64,000 nt of DNA from a bacterium D16-36 (GCA_003611745.1 RAYF01000021.1:1-64000), one strand, 5' to 3'; numbered from the stretch's first letter, positions 35,752 through 44,641 are shown. The notes: a model not told the origin generated them from the letters alone. Translations and numbers: made by a program.

Positions 35752-36477
35752 GTCCCTGATAAATTTGGCAAACCCCATCTGCCCCCTGCTATTCAGGTGG
35801 ATTCCATCCTGATAGAACCAATTTGGATGATTTTTCGCATATTTTGCCCATGATATAATATGTACATTTTTATTTTTCCTGACCAGCCTCTGGATTGTTT
35901 TATTTACCGCGCCCTGCCACGTAAGCCGCTTGCCGTAGGCGCTTACCCAGTAAATGGTACGGTCTTTTCCAAGGTAATCAATTAGTTTTTGCCCTGTTGC
36001 CTGTGTAAATGTTCCGTTTGTGCCGAGGGCAATAATTACAGTATCCCTTAATTTTCCCTTTTTTTTCATTTGTTTTGCCACATCGATTGCTTGAATGACC
36101 TGTCTGGAAATTTTAGCGTCAATCACAGCATTTTTATATATCTTTTTAAAGGAAACGGCTGCACCCAGAAAAACAGAATCCCCGATAACGGAGACAGGCT
36201 CATATTTATTTTTTTGTTTTTTTCCACTCAGAGCCCCGGCTCCAAATGACGAATCCTGCTGAAAAGAGGATTCGTCCGGTTCATATCCTGCCAAATCCAT
36301 CTGCTGCAGTGCCCTCACGTTGTTTTCTAATTCCCGTTCCAGACTAGCTTGCTCAGAGCATTCTTTAGAAGCCGGAGCAGTAAATATGCCATATCCGCCT
36401 ACAACCATGCAAAACGCCAGCATAAATACCATGATATGTTCCTGAATCCCTTGCCATTTTTCTCTAATTACCCTCAT
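35731..36477 (-). CDS. SGNH hydrolase, extracytoplasmic (OatA-tail-like)
   Basis: A 248-residue protein. One N-terminal helix (about 15-32) anchors it, followed by a linker and an SGNH-type domain with VIGDSVFLGAAV (block I Ser), ALGTNGTF (block III Asn) and DGIHLNSRGQ (block V Asp/His). It resembles the C-terminal domain of OatA-type peptidoglycan or polysaccharide O-acetyltransferases, which transfers acetyl groups at the cell surface. It lies 117 bp after the membrane acyltransferase, on the same strand. Together they would form a split OatA. Confidence 0.85.
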   Translation of the reverse strand: MRVIREKWQGIQEHIMVFMLAFCMVVGGYGIFTAPASKECSEQASLERELENNVRALQQMDLAGYEPDESSFQQDSSFGAGALSGKKQKNKYEPVSVIGDSVFLGAAVSFKKIYKNAVIDAKISRQVIQAIDVAKQMKKKGKLRDTVIIALGTNGTFTQATGQKLIDYLGKDRTIYWVSAYGKRLTWQGAVNKTIQRLVRKNKNVHIISWAKYAKNHPNWFYQDGIHLNSRGQMGFAKFIRDSISSRA

Positions 36478-36594
36478 AATAACCCCTCATTTCTGTAAAG
36501 TGAACTTTGTTCACCTTTGCTCTATATGTACATAATAAATTCTGTCTGCACACATTAACCCCCTATGCCGCATAAACGGCACAAATAGTACAAT

Positions 36595-37572
36595 TTATTC
36601 CCAGCAGATGCTTTGTGCTAAAATAATGATTGGATAATGCCATAAGTAAATAATATAACTGTTTTTTCCAATCCACGAGAGCAGGGAGTGTTCCAGCTTC
36701 CGCATGTTTTTTTCAAAGCTTTCCGCGATGCATATCATAAGTACAAAAAATAAACTGACTAAAAACATTCCCCCGTGGTAAACTATAGTGTCCTGCCCGG
36801 CTATTGACATAAATAGTATAAGGGTTATCAGGACAGGGCAGCAGAGAATACATGCGGTTATTTTTGGCGTCAGTTCCGGTATGCGTATCTTTTTGTACTG
36901 CCGGTTGAAGGCGCCCCAGAATATACCAAGCAGCATAGGAAATGCCATGGTGTCTGTTCCGTAATATACCCGCGAAGGGTCTTCGCCGGGTACATAGAGA
37001 TACCACATCCATCCTGCGGAAATGACTGCGAGCAGCAAAAAAAGGAAACACATCTTTTTGCTACCCACCACAGTGCAGCTTTTCTTGTAAAGCCAGAAGA
37101 TAACGGGCCATAGCAGGTAAAACTGCATTTCAACTGCTAAAAACCAGAGATGGGTAAATGGAGATGCATTGATTAGCCTTGAAAAGTAGGAGCTGTTTTC
37201 CATAATCTGCCACCAGTTGTTATATCCAAGGAAGATGCTGCACAATTCTTTACGTATTCCTGCCATCTGCCCTCTCTGGAATAAGGTAAGGTAACTGCAT
37301 ACTGCAATAACTGTGAAAAACAGCGGCGGAAAAATCTTTATGAACCGTTTTTTATAGTAACTTTTAATACTAAATTTTCCTTTTTCCCATTTTACGTCAC
37401 TTGTAATAAACATTAAATAGCCAGATAGCACAAAAAATAACGGAACTCCTAAAAAACCTCCCGGAAATATTGAGGGATAAAGGTGGTATAAAACAATTCC
37501 AATGATAGCGATTCCCCTCAACGCATCAAATCCCGCTATTTTTTGTTTGGTATTTATAGTATTCTCTTTCAT
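36595..37572 (-). CDS. Acyltransferase 3 family membrane protein
   Basis: A 325-residue membrane protein with about ten helices. It opens with IAGFDALRGIAIIGIVLYHLYP, the acyltransferase 3 signature with the His, and then GGFLGVPLFFVLSGYL, KRFIKIFPPLF and HLWFLAVEMQFYLLWP. It ends IYLWHYPIIILAQ. It passes acetyl or other acyl groups across the membrane for surface polymers. The partner SGNH gene follows. It looks complete although slightly short at the C terminus (family about 340-360). Confidence 0.9.
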   Translation of the reverse strand: MKENTINTKQKIAGFDALRGIAIIGIVLYHLYPSIFPGGFLGVPLFFVLSGYLMFITSDVKWEKGKFSIKSYYKKRFIKIFPPLFFTVIAVCSYLTLFQRGQMAGIRKELCSIFLGYNNWWQIMENSSYFSRLINASPFTHLWFLAVEMQFYLLWPVIFWLYKKSCTVVGSKKMCFLFLLLAVISAGWMWYLYVPGEDPSRVYYGTDTMAFPMLLGIFWGAFNRQYKKIRIPELTPKITACILCCPVLITLILFMSIAGQDTIVYHGGMFLVSLFFVLMICIAESFEKNMRKLEHSLLSWIGKNSYIIYLWHYPIIILAQSICWE

Positions 37573-37903
37573 CTCAATCGTCCCTCTGTTCCCTATTATA
37601 GCCGCTCTATTTCCTTAAACTAATAGATACCCAGCAAGTTGCATCAGTTATTTTCCTGCAGCTCCTTATGGGAAATCGTTCAAATTAAATGTTTCGTCTG
37701 TCTTTTTCTCTCTGTTAAGAGATACGAAGGGGACTGGAATATAGTGGCATCATTTATTATAGGATGCATATTTTAACATATCAACCAACATTGTGTTAAA
37801 TTATGGTTACAATACAGTTAAATAATTGGACAATTTATATGAACAGATATTACGCAGTTTGTAATAGTTTACTGTTAGTTTTTTGATTTAAGTCATGGAT
37901 ATT

Positions 37904-38007
37904 AGGGACTGCCGTAAAATAACATGCCCATATTGCGTAGGATTTTTACATTGCACTCTCGAAGAAAAAGACAAGCAGGAAGGGTATGTTATTTTGCGGC
38001 AGTCCCT
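37904..38007. repeat. MITE-like element
   Basis: A 104-bp element with 26-bp terminal inverted repeats (24 of 26 matched) starting AGGGACTGCCG and ending CGGCAGTCCCT, flanked by TATT on both sides, a possible 4-bp target duplication. It contains no gene. The size, termini and duplication fit a non-autonomous miniature transposable element. The RNA could fold into one long hairpin. The rest of 37573-38128 shows no other gene. Confidence 0.75.
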
Positions 38008-38128
38008 TATTGTAAAAGTAGGTGTTTTTTTGTATAATTGAGACATAACAGGATTTTTCTATTTATATGTAAAAATGTCCTAAACAATCTCATAACTATT
38101 CGGCGCACACATCAAAGGAGATGTATAT

Positions 38129-38458
38129 ATGATTCAAATTGAGGAAAAAGATTTTAATTTACTTGTTAATATACTTTTTAATGACTATTTTTTGGACTAT
38201 TTAGAAGAAGTTATCGGAGATAAAAATAATGAATTGTCAGTAGTTACCTTATTTAGGGGTATGGATTATTTCATTGAATTATGTGATAATTATAATATTT
38301 CTTTTCCTTATGCTTCAATAAAGCAATATATCGAAAGTAATTACGAGGACGGTGGAAAACTATTTTTAGATTTACAAAAGCGCTACGATGGAGAAATTAT
38401 TGATTATCAAAGTAAAGACTTGTCTTTCCGTGATATTTATAGTAAGTTGAACTTTTAA
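38129..38458 (+). CDS. Hypothetical protein, acidic, 109 aa
   Basis: A 109-residue acidic soluble protein (MIQIEEKDFNLLVNILFNDY). There are no membrane helices and no motif I recognise. AAAGGAGATG precedes the ATG, and the coding sequence is clean and AT-rich like the following small genes. It lies just downstream of the MITE in a run of short accessory genes. The size and charge would fit an antitoxin or immunity-type protein, but nothing in the sequence proves it. Confidence 0.55.
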   Translation: MIQIEEKDFNLLVNILFNDYFLDYLEEVIGDKNNELSVVTLFRGMDYFIELCDNYNISFPYASIKQYIESNYEDGGKLFLDLQKRYDGEIIDYQSKDLSFRDIYSKLNF

Positions 38459-38549
38459 ATTTGGAATAAATAAAAATGAGATTGAAAAGATTTTGTATTA
38501 AATAGTATAATTGATTATGTACTGAAAACGGATGGAGGAATGTACAGAG

Positions 38550-39002
38550 ATGATTGAATTATTAAAAATAAGAGAAAATGAAAATATAGCAAAGCAGGCA
38601 GCAAACTGGTTTCACCAAAAATGGGGGATTCCATTGAAGGCATATCAGGAAAGCATTTGTGACTGTTTGAAAAATAAAAATGTTGTGCCTCAATGGTATC
38701 TGGCAGTGGATAATCATGTGATTGTTGGGGGATTGGGTGTCATTGAAAATGATTTTCATAACAGAAAGGATTTAACGCCAAATGTGTGTGCTGTTTATGT
38801 TGATGAAGGTTATCGCTGTCAGGGTGTTGCTGGAAAATTACTGCAATATGTATGTGATGATATGAAGGAACAGGGAATTGATACGCTTTATCTTGTTACG
38901 GATCATTCTTCCTTTTATGAAAAATATGGATGGGAATTTTTGTGTATGGTTCAGGGGGATGGAGAGCCAGATATGACAAGAATGTACATACATCAGTTAT
39001 AA
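38550..39002 (+). CDS. GNAT family N-acetyltransferase
   Basis: A 150-residue GNAT. The acetyl-CoA loop lies in VDEGYRCQGVAGKLLQYV (motif A, Q/RxxGxA-like), after the beta-4 strand VCAVYV. The C-terminal block TLYLVTDHSSFYEKYGWEF is motif B. The pattern and the N-terminal WFHQKWGIPLKAYQ resemble small GNATs near aminoglycoside-type enzymes, but the substrate cannot be told. The ATG at 38550 is preferred with GGAGG upstream; another in-frame ATG is at 38532. Confidence 0.85.
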   Translation: MIELLKIRENENIAKQAANWFHQKWGIPLKAYQESICDCLKNKNVVPQWYLAVDNHVIVGGLGVIENDFHNRKDLTPNVCAVYVDEGYRCQGVAGKLLQYVCDDMKEQGIDTLYLVTDHSSFYEKYGWEFLCMVQGDGEPDMTRMYIHQL

Positions 39003-39032
39003 TCAAATTATTTTTAAGGGGAAAAAACGTAA

Positions 39033-39404
39033 ATGTTTGCATATCATGTTATTACAGACAAGCCTATTCAATTAGGAAAACAAATGATTTTTGACAAGAC
39101 TCATCATAATGGAGTGTATAAAAGGGTTTATGATAAAATAGAGATTGTAAATGATATATATAAGAATCCGACCAAATATAACTCTGATTCTTTAGAATAC
39201 TCTGTCATGGTTGCTTTAAGGGAATTGGCACTTGAGGAAGTCAGACTGGAAAAGTATCCCGCATATCCATCTAGAATGAGTTGCTTATATGTGTCTAAAA
39301 CTTTGAAAGAAGCTGATGATTGGGGAAAGTATTTCGCAGAAATAGGTCGTCCCACATATAGTATTGCCAAGTTGGAGATAAAAGGCAGCTGTTTTGTGTT
39401 ATAA
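39033..39404 (+). CDS. DUF2441-like protein, possibly shortened
   Basis: A 123-residue protein. It begins MFAYHVITDKPIQLGKQMIF and has HHNGVYKRVYDKIEIV, EEVRLEKYPAYPSRMSCLYV and WGKYFAEIGRPTYSIAKLEI. This matches the DUF2441 pattern as I remember it. Family members are longer (about 170), so the end after GSCFVL may be truncated. The fold has been linked to ADP-ribosyltransferase-like proteins, with the YHV..D and SRM segments near the N-terminal pocket. The function is unknown. It follows the GNAT gene by 30 bp. Confidence 0.6.
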   Translation: MFAYHVITDKPIQLGKQMIFDKTHHNGVYKRVYDKIEIVNDIYKNPTKYNSDSLEYSVMVALRELALEEVRLEKYPAYPSRMSCLYVSKTLKEADDWGKYFAEIGRPTYSIAKLEIKGSCFVL

Positions 39405-39620
39405 TGTATTATGGGTTTTTCTTTCCCTTAAAGTTTCCCTCATTAGGGTTCATAACAGCAAGGGATAGGGAATAACATAAGGGAAAGTCTAAGGGAATGT
39501 TCACCTCGCACAAATTTAGTGTTTTCGGTGGTTAGAGCAATTCATGATAACAAAAGATAAGAGTTATTAAATTCCTTAGATTTTGTGAAAATCCAATCGG
39601 GATTTATGGAGGGGATTGTC

Positions 39621-40139
39621 GTGAAACTTAAGTTAGTGAAAGCAACAAATGAATATTGTAATCAAATTAGAGATATGTTGGACGAGTGGAATGCTTCTGG
39701 CGAAAAAATCATTCCCTATGCAATCCGCCGCTTAGACTATCATGATTTTGAGTGTTATTGCAACAATCTTGAAGTAAAAGATACCAGTAAAGGTCTGGTT
39801 CCGGATTCTACATTTTTTTGTTTAGACGAAGATCGAAACATTGTTGTAGGTGCTGTAAATATTCGACATTATTTGAACGAAGCATTATTATTAAACGGTG
39901 GTCACATAGGAGATGGTGTTCGTCCATCTGAGAGAAGAAAAGGGATTGCAACCAAAATGATATCGTTGGCTTTGGACGAATGCAGGAAATTGGGAATACA
40001 GAGGGTTTTAATGGTTTGTGATAAAGATAACGTTGGTTCAGCCAAGAGCATTAGAAATAATGGTGGTATACTAGAAAACGAGATTGTTGTTGATGGTATT
40101 GTGGAACAAAGATATTGGATTGAACTCGCATATGTTTGA
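39621..40139 (+). CDS. GNAT family N-acetyltransferase
   Basis: A 172-residue GNAT. Motif A is in GDGVRPSERRKGIATKMISLAL (RRKGIA acetyl-CoA loop), and the following VLMVCDKDNVGSAKSIRNNGG is motif B. The N-terminal half has WNASGEKIIPYAIRRLDYHDF, typical of predicted acetyltransferases of this type. The start is a GTG at 39621 because GGAGGGG lies six bases before it. The substrate is unknown. The 216 bases upstream hold repeated AGGGAA/TTCCCT stretches but no gene. Confidence 0.85.
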   Translation: MKLKLVKATNEYCNQIRDMLDEWNASGEKIIPYAIRRLDYHDFECYCNNLEVKDTSKGLVPDSTFFCLDEDRNIVVGAVNIRHYLNEALLLNGGHIGDGVRPSERRKGIATKMISLALDECRKLGIQRVLMVCDKDNVGSAKSIRNNGGILENEIVVDGIVEQRYWIELAYV

Positions 40140-40262
40140 GGGCTGCGGCAAATGGAGCGATACACAGGATTATCAACTGTGGAAAAGAAATTTGCAGTCA
40201 TTTTGTGAAAATATTGTCTGGAAGGACATGTTGATAAAGATTTTGGGAGAGGATAGAAGAAA

Positions 40263-40838
40263 ATGATACATATAAGGAATGCGAAAGAGATAGACCGTAA
40301 TAGTGTGGCTTTATGTATTGCAGAAGGATTTGAAAAAGATTTTTCAATATTATGCAAAGATAATCAAAAAGTGGCAAATGCTATTGCAACAGGATTAAAA
40401 ATAGACAGGTTTTATATTGCAGAAGTAAATGGCGATATTGCAGGAGTGATGGCAATTTCCGACTGTAATGGCAGAGCCGCAGGAGTAAATAAAAAATCTT
40501 TGAAAAAACATTTTGGTTTATTCAAAGGGTTTATTGGTGCTTTAGTTTTGAAAGAAGAATTTGAAGGACAGCTTGAGTATCCTATTACAACTGGCTACAT
40601 AGAATTTGTAGCAGTACGAAAAAAATACCGAAAACAAGGTATTGCTACAACTATGCTTAAAGAAAGTATGTTGCTTACAAATTATCAAGATTTTGTGCTT
40701 GATGTTACGGATATAAATAATAATGCTATTAGGTGCTATGCGAATATCGGATTTAAAGAATTTGAACGTGTTCCCGAAAAACATGGTAAGCAAAAAGGTT
40801 TTAGCGAGAAGATATTTATGCGTTATTATCGCAAATGA
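40263..40838 (+). CDS. GNAT family N-acetyltransferase
   Basis: A 191-residue GNAT. The acetyl-CoA loop is YRKQGIATTMLKESMLL (KxQGIA), preceded by the strand YIEFVAVRKK and followed by VLDVTDINNNAIRCYANIGFKEF. The N-terminal part has YIAEVNGDIAGVMAIS. It is the third GNAT within 2.5 kb, differing from the others in length and sequence, so not a recent duplication. The substrate is unknown. Confidence 0.88.
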   Translation: MIHIRNAKEIDRNSVALCIAEGFEKDFSILCKDNQKVANAIATGLKIDRFYIAEVNGDIAGVMAISDCNGRAAGVNKKSLKKHFGLFKGFIGALVLKEEFEGQLEYPITTGYIEFVAVRKKYRKQGIATTMLKESMLLTNYQDFVLDVTDINNNAIRCYANIGFKEFERVPEKHGKQKGFSEKIFMRYYRK

Positions 40839-41003
40839 AAACAATTAACAACTTCCTATTTGCGGGGGAGGGTAATGTGTCACATAATAGTATATAAATA
40901 TGTTTGATCAAAATCAGACAGTAAAGTTGTGTCATATTCATCAACAAATTTATGTGGGACTGGCTATAATTTAGCATTAATCTATAAAAGGAGTAAGTAG
41001 GAA

Positions 41004-41300
41004 ATGGAAAATTTAATTCAATTGAGATTTGATAAGGCTACTACAAATTTAGCTGGAAATCGATATGGGAATCAAGTATTTGAAAGTCAGATACAAAAAA
41101 AATTAGATTATACAAAGTTAAACATTGTAGTATTTCCTGAGGCAATAGAAGATATAGCATCTTCATTTATTGAGGGAATTTACAAATTTATTGGTGAAAA
41201 ATATGGAAAAACAAAGGCATTAGAAATAATGTGTCTGCAGGCTGAGAATTTTGATGCACAGGAAAAAATAAAAGAGTCAATCGAGACATTTGGGGTATAG
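41004..41300 (+). CDS. STAS-like domain protein (DUF4325)
   Basis: A 98-residue protein. It shows the STAS-like DUF4325 pattern: GNRYGNQVFESQI near residue 20, then the central strand NIVVFPEAIEDIASSFIEG with the conserved ssSFi segment, and GEKYGKTKALEIM. STAS-like domains act in partner switching with kinase-like ATPases, as in anti-sigma-factor antagonists. AAAGGAG precedes the ATG. It is coupled to a membrane protein gene two bases later. No kinase gene adjoins. Confidence 0.75.
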   Translation: MENLIQLRFDKATTNLAGNRYGNQVFESQIQKKLDYTKLNIVVFPEAIEDIASSFIEGIYKFIGEKYGKTKALEIMCLQAENFDAQEKIKESIETFGV

Positions 41301-41302
41301 GG

Positions 41303-41785
41303 ATGGAAGATGCTATAAGAGGATTAACGGAAGCTATAGAAAAGGCGGCAGCAGGTCAGCATGATATATTGGATTTTGTTGCTATATTTATATCACTGGC
41401 GGCAATAATTGTCTCTGTATATGGAATTTATGTGCAAAGAAAGTTAAATAATGTAAATCTGCAATCAACATATTTTAAAGAAATATTTGGTGAATATTTA
41501 AAGAAAAAGATTCCTGAATCAAGTAGTAAATTGGTATATGACGAGCATGGCAAATTAGATAAGTCTTATAGGGAGATTAGTAAAGTATTATTTACAATGT
41601 GGCGGAGTTGTGGATATTTTAAGTATGTACATAATGATTTCTATTTTCAGCTAGGGGAAATGATTAAAACGATTGATGAAGCGTTAGTTACTATAGCAGG
41701 AATCAGGGAGCCTGAAAAGGAAAAACAAAGTAAGAATATAATAGCTATCCATCAAAAAATTGAGGAAATAGTATTATTTATTTAA
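41303..41785 (+). CDS. Single-helix membrane protein, partner of the STAS-like gene
   Basis: A 160-residue protein. An N-terminal amphipathic segment (about 1-24) is followed by one membrane helix, ILDFVAIFISLAAIIVSVYGIYVQ (about 22-44), and a cytoplasmic, mainly helical domain rich in charged residues. I do not recognise a family. It starts two bases after the STAS-like gene, so the two are translated together and probably interact, with this one as the membrane anchor or effector. Confidence 0.6.
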   Translation: MEDAIRGLTEAIEKAAAGQHDILDFVAIFISLAAIIVSVYGIYVQRKLNNVNLQSTYFKEIFGEYLKKKIPESSSKLVYDEHGKLDKSYREISKVLFTMWRSCGYFKYVHNDFYFQLGEMIKTIDEALVTIAGIREPEKEKQSKNIIAIHQKIEEIVLFI

Positions 41786-41891
41786 AGAATTTCTGAGATA
41801 TTAATGTGAATTTTTGAGGAAACTAACGAAAGGACACCGGTTTTATGGTGTCTTTTTTTGTATTTTGGAAAAAAGCTGTTCCAAATTTATC

Positions 41892-41935
41892 TTGACATAT
41901 ATAGATTTCCGATATAACATATAGATATTCTATAT
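41892..41935 (+). promoter_or_regulatory. PadR promoter and operator
   Basis: TTGACA at 41892-41897, 17 bp, TAACAT at 41915-41920. A perfect palindrome ATATAGA-TAT-TCTATAT lies at 41919-41935, overlapping the -10 and start point. AT-rich dyads of this kind are typical PadR operators, so the gene probably represses itself. Confidence 0.7.
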
Positions 41936-41951
41936 AAGGGGAGGTTGTAAT

Positions 41952-42281
41952 ATGGCTGTTGAGAGGAACTTAATTTCAGGGAGCCTTGCTATGCTGGTAT
42001 TAAAGCTGCTTTCTGAAAGGGATATGTACGGTTATGAGATGATTGAAACGCTGCGTGCGCGTTCACAGAATGTATTTGAGTTGAAGGCGGGGACATTATA
42101 TCCGCTTTTACACGGGCTGGAGGATAAGGGGCTGTTAGATGTGTACGAACAGGAATCTGCAGGCAAGATAAGAAAGTATTATAGCATTACAAAGCAGGGG
42201 AGGGGACATTTGGAAAAGAAGAAGAAAGAGTGGAAGGAATACGCAGATGCCGTTTCACAGGTGTTGGCGATGGGGGTGTAG
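41952..42281 (+). CDS. PadR family transcriptional regulator
   Basis: A 109-residue PadR of the short subfamily 2. The winged HTH has LAMLVLKLLSERDMYGYEMIE (about 11-31) and GTLYPLLHGLEDKGLL, then YYSITKQGRGHLE and a final dimer helix. PadR repressors often control neighbouring membrane proteins and are relieved by antimicrobials or phenolics. GGGGAGG precedes the ATG. The stop is followed at once by the membrane-protein gene it likely controls. Confidence 0.95.
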   Translation: MAVERNLISGSLAMLVLKLLSERDMYGYEMIETLRARSQNVFELKAGTLYPLLHGLEDKGLLDVYEQESAGKIRKYYSITKQGRGHLEKKKKEWKEYADAVSQVLAMGV

Positions 42282-42284
42282 GTG

Positions 42285-43100
42285 ATGGAAGAATATATTA
42301 AAACGTTATTGGAACAAGTGCGGTGCAAAAAGGCGCACGCATTGATTGAGGGCGAGATCAGGGGGCATATGGAGGAGCAGATGGAAGCGAATCTTGCCGA
42401 AGGGATGCCCGAAGAGGAGGCAGTAAGGGCTGCTGTAAATGATATGGGAGATGCTGTTGAAGTGGGAATTGCCTTGGACAGGGTGCACAGGCCGGAGATG
42501 GCATGGGACATGGTAATTCTGGTGGCAGTTATCAGTATTATTGCAATTGCCCTGCATGTTTTGCCGGATAAAAATATAAAGGGTGCCGGCAGATTTGCAC
42601 TTTTTACAGTAGTCGGTTTTGTCATGATGCTGGTTGTGTACAGGATAGATTACAGCTTTATGGCAAAACTTATTCTGGGATATCTCGGGGATTGCCGTTT
42701 TATTGGAGGCAGTGGGTTTTCCGATGGAATGGTTCCGGATGTCGCCTGCAGCCATATACTAATTTATCTGATGGTAAGTTATGGGATTGCAGCCGGATTA
42801 ACCATCTGTGGTATTTTGATTTTATTATCCATAAAAGTTTTTAAAATATCGGTAAAGCAGAAGAACCAGCTTGGCATGATGATGGGCTGCGGCTGCGGTA
42901 TGGCGTTTGCCAGCAATATTCTTTTTAATATTTTTGGAAATACAGGGCTTTTCCTATCTACCGCAACATTCCTGCCATTCTTCTCTTCCGGAGGGTGTAA
43001 TATTGTTGTAAGCTATATTTTGGTGGGAATTATTATGAGTGTCTATCGGTATAAAAATGTATTTCCAAAGCATTTTAAACTAGAGCACGCCGATAGTTAA
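42285..43100 (+). CDS. HAAS-domain protein with partial FtsW/RodA-like region
   Basis: A 271-residue membrane protein. An N-terminal cytoplasmic HAAS/permease-prefix domain (about 1-75, with GEIRGHMEEQMEANLAEG and EEEAVRAAVNDMGD) is followed by about six helices. The C-terminal part reads GNTGLFLSTATFLPFFSSGG, strikingly like the last helices of SEDS proteins (tG..LPFiSyGG). Fusions of prefix domain and FtsW-like regions behind PadR genes are usually about 450 residues, so the middle appears reduced. Whether it has glycosyltransferase activity is doubtful. A GTG at 42282 could also start it. Confidence 0.7.
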   Translation: MEEYIKTLLEQVRCKKAHALIEGEIRGHMEEQMEANLAEGMPEEEAVRAAVNDMGDAVEVGIALDRVHRPEMAWDMVILVAVISIIAIALHVLPDKNIKGAGRFALFTVVGFVMMLVVYRIDYSFMAKLILGYLGDCRFIGGSGFSDGMVPDVACSHILIYLMVSYGIAAGLTICGILILLSIKVFKISVKQKNQLGMMMGCGCGMAFASNILFNIFGNTGLFLSTATFLPFFSSGGCNIVVSYILVGIIMSVYRYKNVFPKHFKLEHADS

Positions 43101-43118
43101 TCTATGGAAGCATTTGTA

Positions 43119-43871
43119 TTATGTCCAGTCTTTTTTGCTATATAATGTGGCTCCTACAGCAGCGCATATTACTGTCAATGCCCCAAGAATAAGCAGTTCC
43201 ATTTTATGCAGGGTAAGGCTTTCACCGGCGAAAGCTCCCTGCATTAAATCGACAGCATGGGTCATTGGTAAGAGATTTGAGATTTTTTTAATAGTATCCG
43301 GGAAGAGCATATCCGGCATTGTCGCACCAGATAGGAACAGCATGATAAAATAGAAGAGATAGCAGAGCAGGTTTGTACTCTTTAAATCCCGTCCGATAGC
43401 TGTTAAAAGGAATCCCAGAGAAAACATAGCTGCAGTGGAAAGCAGTAAACATATGCAGATAGAAAGGAATGTCCCTTTTATTTGTATATGATAAAGGATT
43501 TTTCCGGCTGCTATTAAGATACAAATTCCGACAAGCGTCATAAGAAAATTAACAAATATTTGAGCTGATATGATATTCTTTTTTCCAACTGGTGTTGCAT
43601 CAAATCTTTTATAGATTTTTTTCTCTTTACAATTTGATAATGTCAGAGGAAGTGACATTAGGCCAGTGACGCCTATCACCATGACACTGTATGCCGGGAC
43701 AGAAACATCCATTACTTTGGCATCGGCTCCGGGGTAAATAGGTGTATTGCCATAGATGCTGCCAAATAAAACTAGCATTAGTACGGGAAACACTAGGGCA
43801 AAGAAAAAGCCAAAAAATTCACGTGTAAATAACTTAAGTTCCATTGTACAGATAATTATAAACCGTTTCAT
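43119..43871 (-). CDS. ABC-2 type permease
   Basis: A 250-residue permease with six helices. It begins MKRFIIICTMELKLFTREF and has FFFALVFPVLMLVLFGSIYG. The C-terminal part shows LSGATMPDMLFPDTIKKISNLLPMTHAVDLMQ, typical of ABC-2 exporters of drugs or polysaccharides. The ATG at 43871 follows GGAGGGTATACT and overlaps the ATPase stop by four bases, so the pair is coupled. The gene faces the PadR operon tail to tail. Confidence 0.9.
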   Translation of the reverse strand: MKRFIIICTMELKLFTREFFGFFFALVFPVLMLVLFGSIYGNTPIYPGADAKVMDVSVPAYSVMVIGVTGLMSLPLTLSNCKEKKIYKRFDATPVGKKNIISAQIFVNFLMTLVGICILIAAGKILYHIQIKGTFLSICICLLLSTAAMFSLGFLLTAIGRDLKSTNLLCYLFYFIMLFLSGATMPDMLFPDTIKKISNLLPMTHAVDLMQGAFAGESLTLHKMELLILGALTVICAAVGATLYSKKDWT

Positions 43872-44641
43872 AGTATACCCTCCATTGTAAGCCCTGTTGT
43901 TTTTGGTGCGATCATTAAGTATAGTTTTTCCAATGAGTAATTGTCTTTCCATTCATTTTGGGGAATCAGGCTCTTTACATATTCCCGGAATCCCTGTTGT
44001 GTTCCAAAGAATTGCTGCTTTCCTTTCTCTAAATAGAGGATTTTGTCAGCGAGGGCCTCGACCTCATCCAGATAGTGGGAAACCATAATAATGGCCACGC
44101 CATTTTTTCTTATATTCTCAAAACTAATCCACATATTTTGCCTGACTTCCGGGTCAAGGCCGGTTGTTAATTCATCTAAAACTAAAAGCTTTGGGCGTCC
44201 CATAAGGGAGAGCAAAATAGATAGACGCTGCTTTTCCCCGCCGGACAACTTGTGGATAGGCTGTTTCCTTTTTTTATCAAGCCCCAGCTGCGTCAATAAT
44301 AAATCCCAATCAGCCGGCCTTTCATAAAAACTCGCGAATAGCCTGCATTGTTCTTCCACTCTGATTTTAGAGGGATACTCCACTTCCTGAAGCTGTATGC
44401 CCATCTCCTTATATATCTCACTGCGGTGCAGCCAAGGGTCTTTCCCAAAGACTTGAACCAAACCGCTGTCCGGTTTCCGTAATCCTTCTATGCATTCTAC
44501 GGTAGATGTTTTTCCAGAACCATTTTGGCCAATGATAGCCAGAATCTCTCCGGATTTAATTTGGAATGAGACATTTTGGACTGCACGCAGGCCTTTATAT
44601 GCCAGATTCAGATTTTCTACTTGTACAATTCCCTGTGACAT
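43868..44641 (-). CDS. ABC transporter ATP-binding protein
   Basis: A 257-residue ATPase. Walker A is IIGQNGSGKTSTVECIEG, the signature is KLSGGEKQRLSILLSL, and Walker B is LLVLDELTTGLDP, where the second catalytic acid position reads DE. An H loop follows (VSHYLDEVEALADK). The ATG at 44641 follows GGGAGG. With the overlapping permease gene it forms an ABC-2 exporter. A divergent LytTR gene lies upstream and may regulate it. The substrate is unknown. Confidence 0.92.
   Translation of the reverse strand: MSQGIVQVENLNLAYKGLRAVQNVSFQIKSGEILAIIGQNGSGKTSTVECIEGLRKPDSGLVQVFGKDPWLHRSEIYKEMGIQLQEVEYPSKIRVEEQCRLFASFYERPADWDLLLTQLGLDKKRKQPIHKLSGGEKQRLSILLSLMGRPKLLVLDELTTGLDPEVRQNMWISFENIRKNGVAIIMVSHYLDEVEALADKILYLEKGKQQFFGTQQGFREYVKSLIPQNEWKDNYSLEKLYLMIAPKTTGLTMEGIL

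Noticed and set aside
40084-40266. 60-residue frame overlapping the end of the GNAT gene
   Set aside because: Mostly an out-of-frame reading of the GNAT gene end with no ribosome site and no recognisable family.
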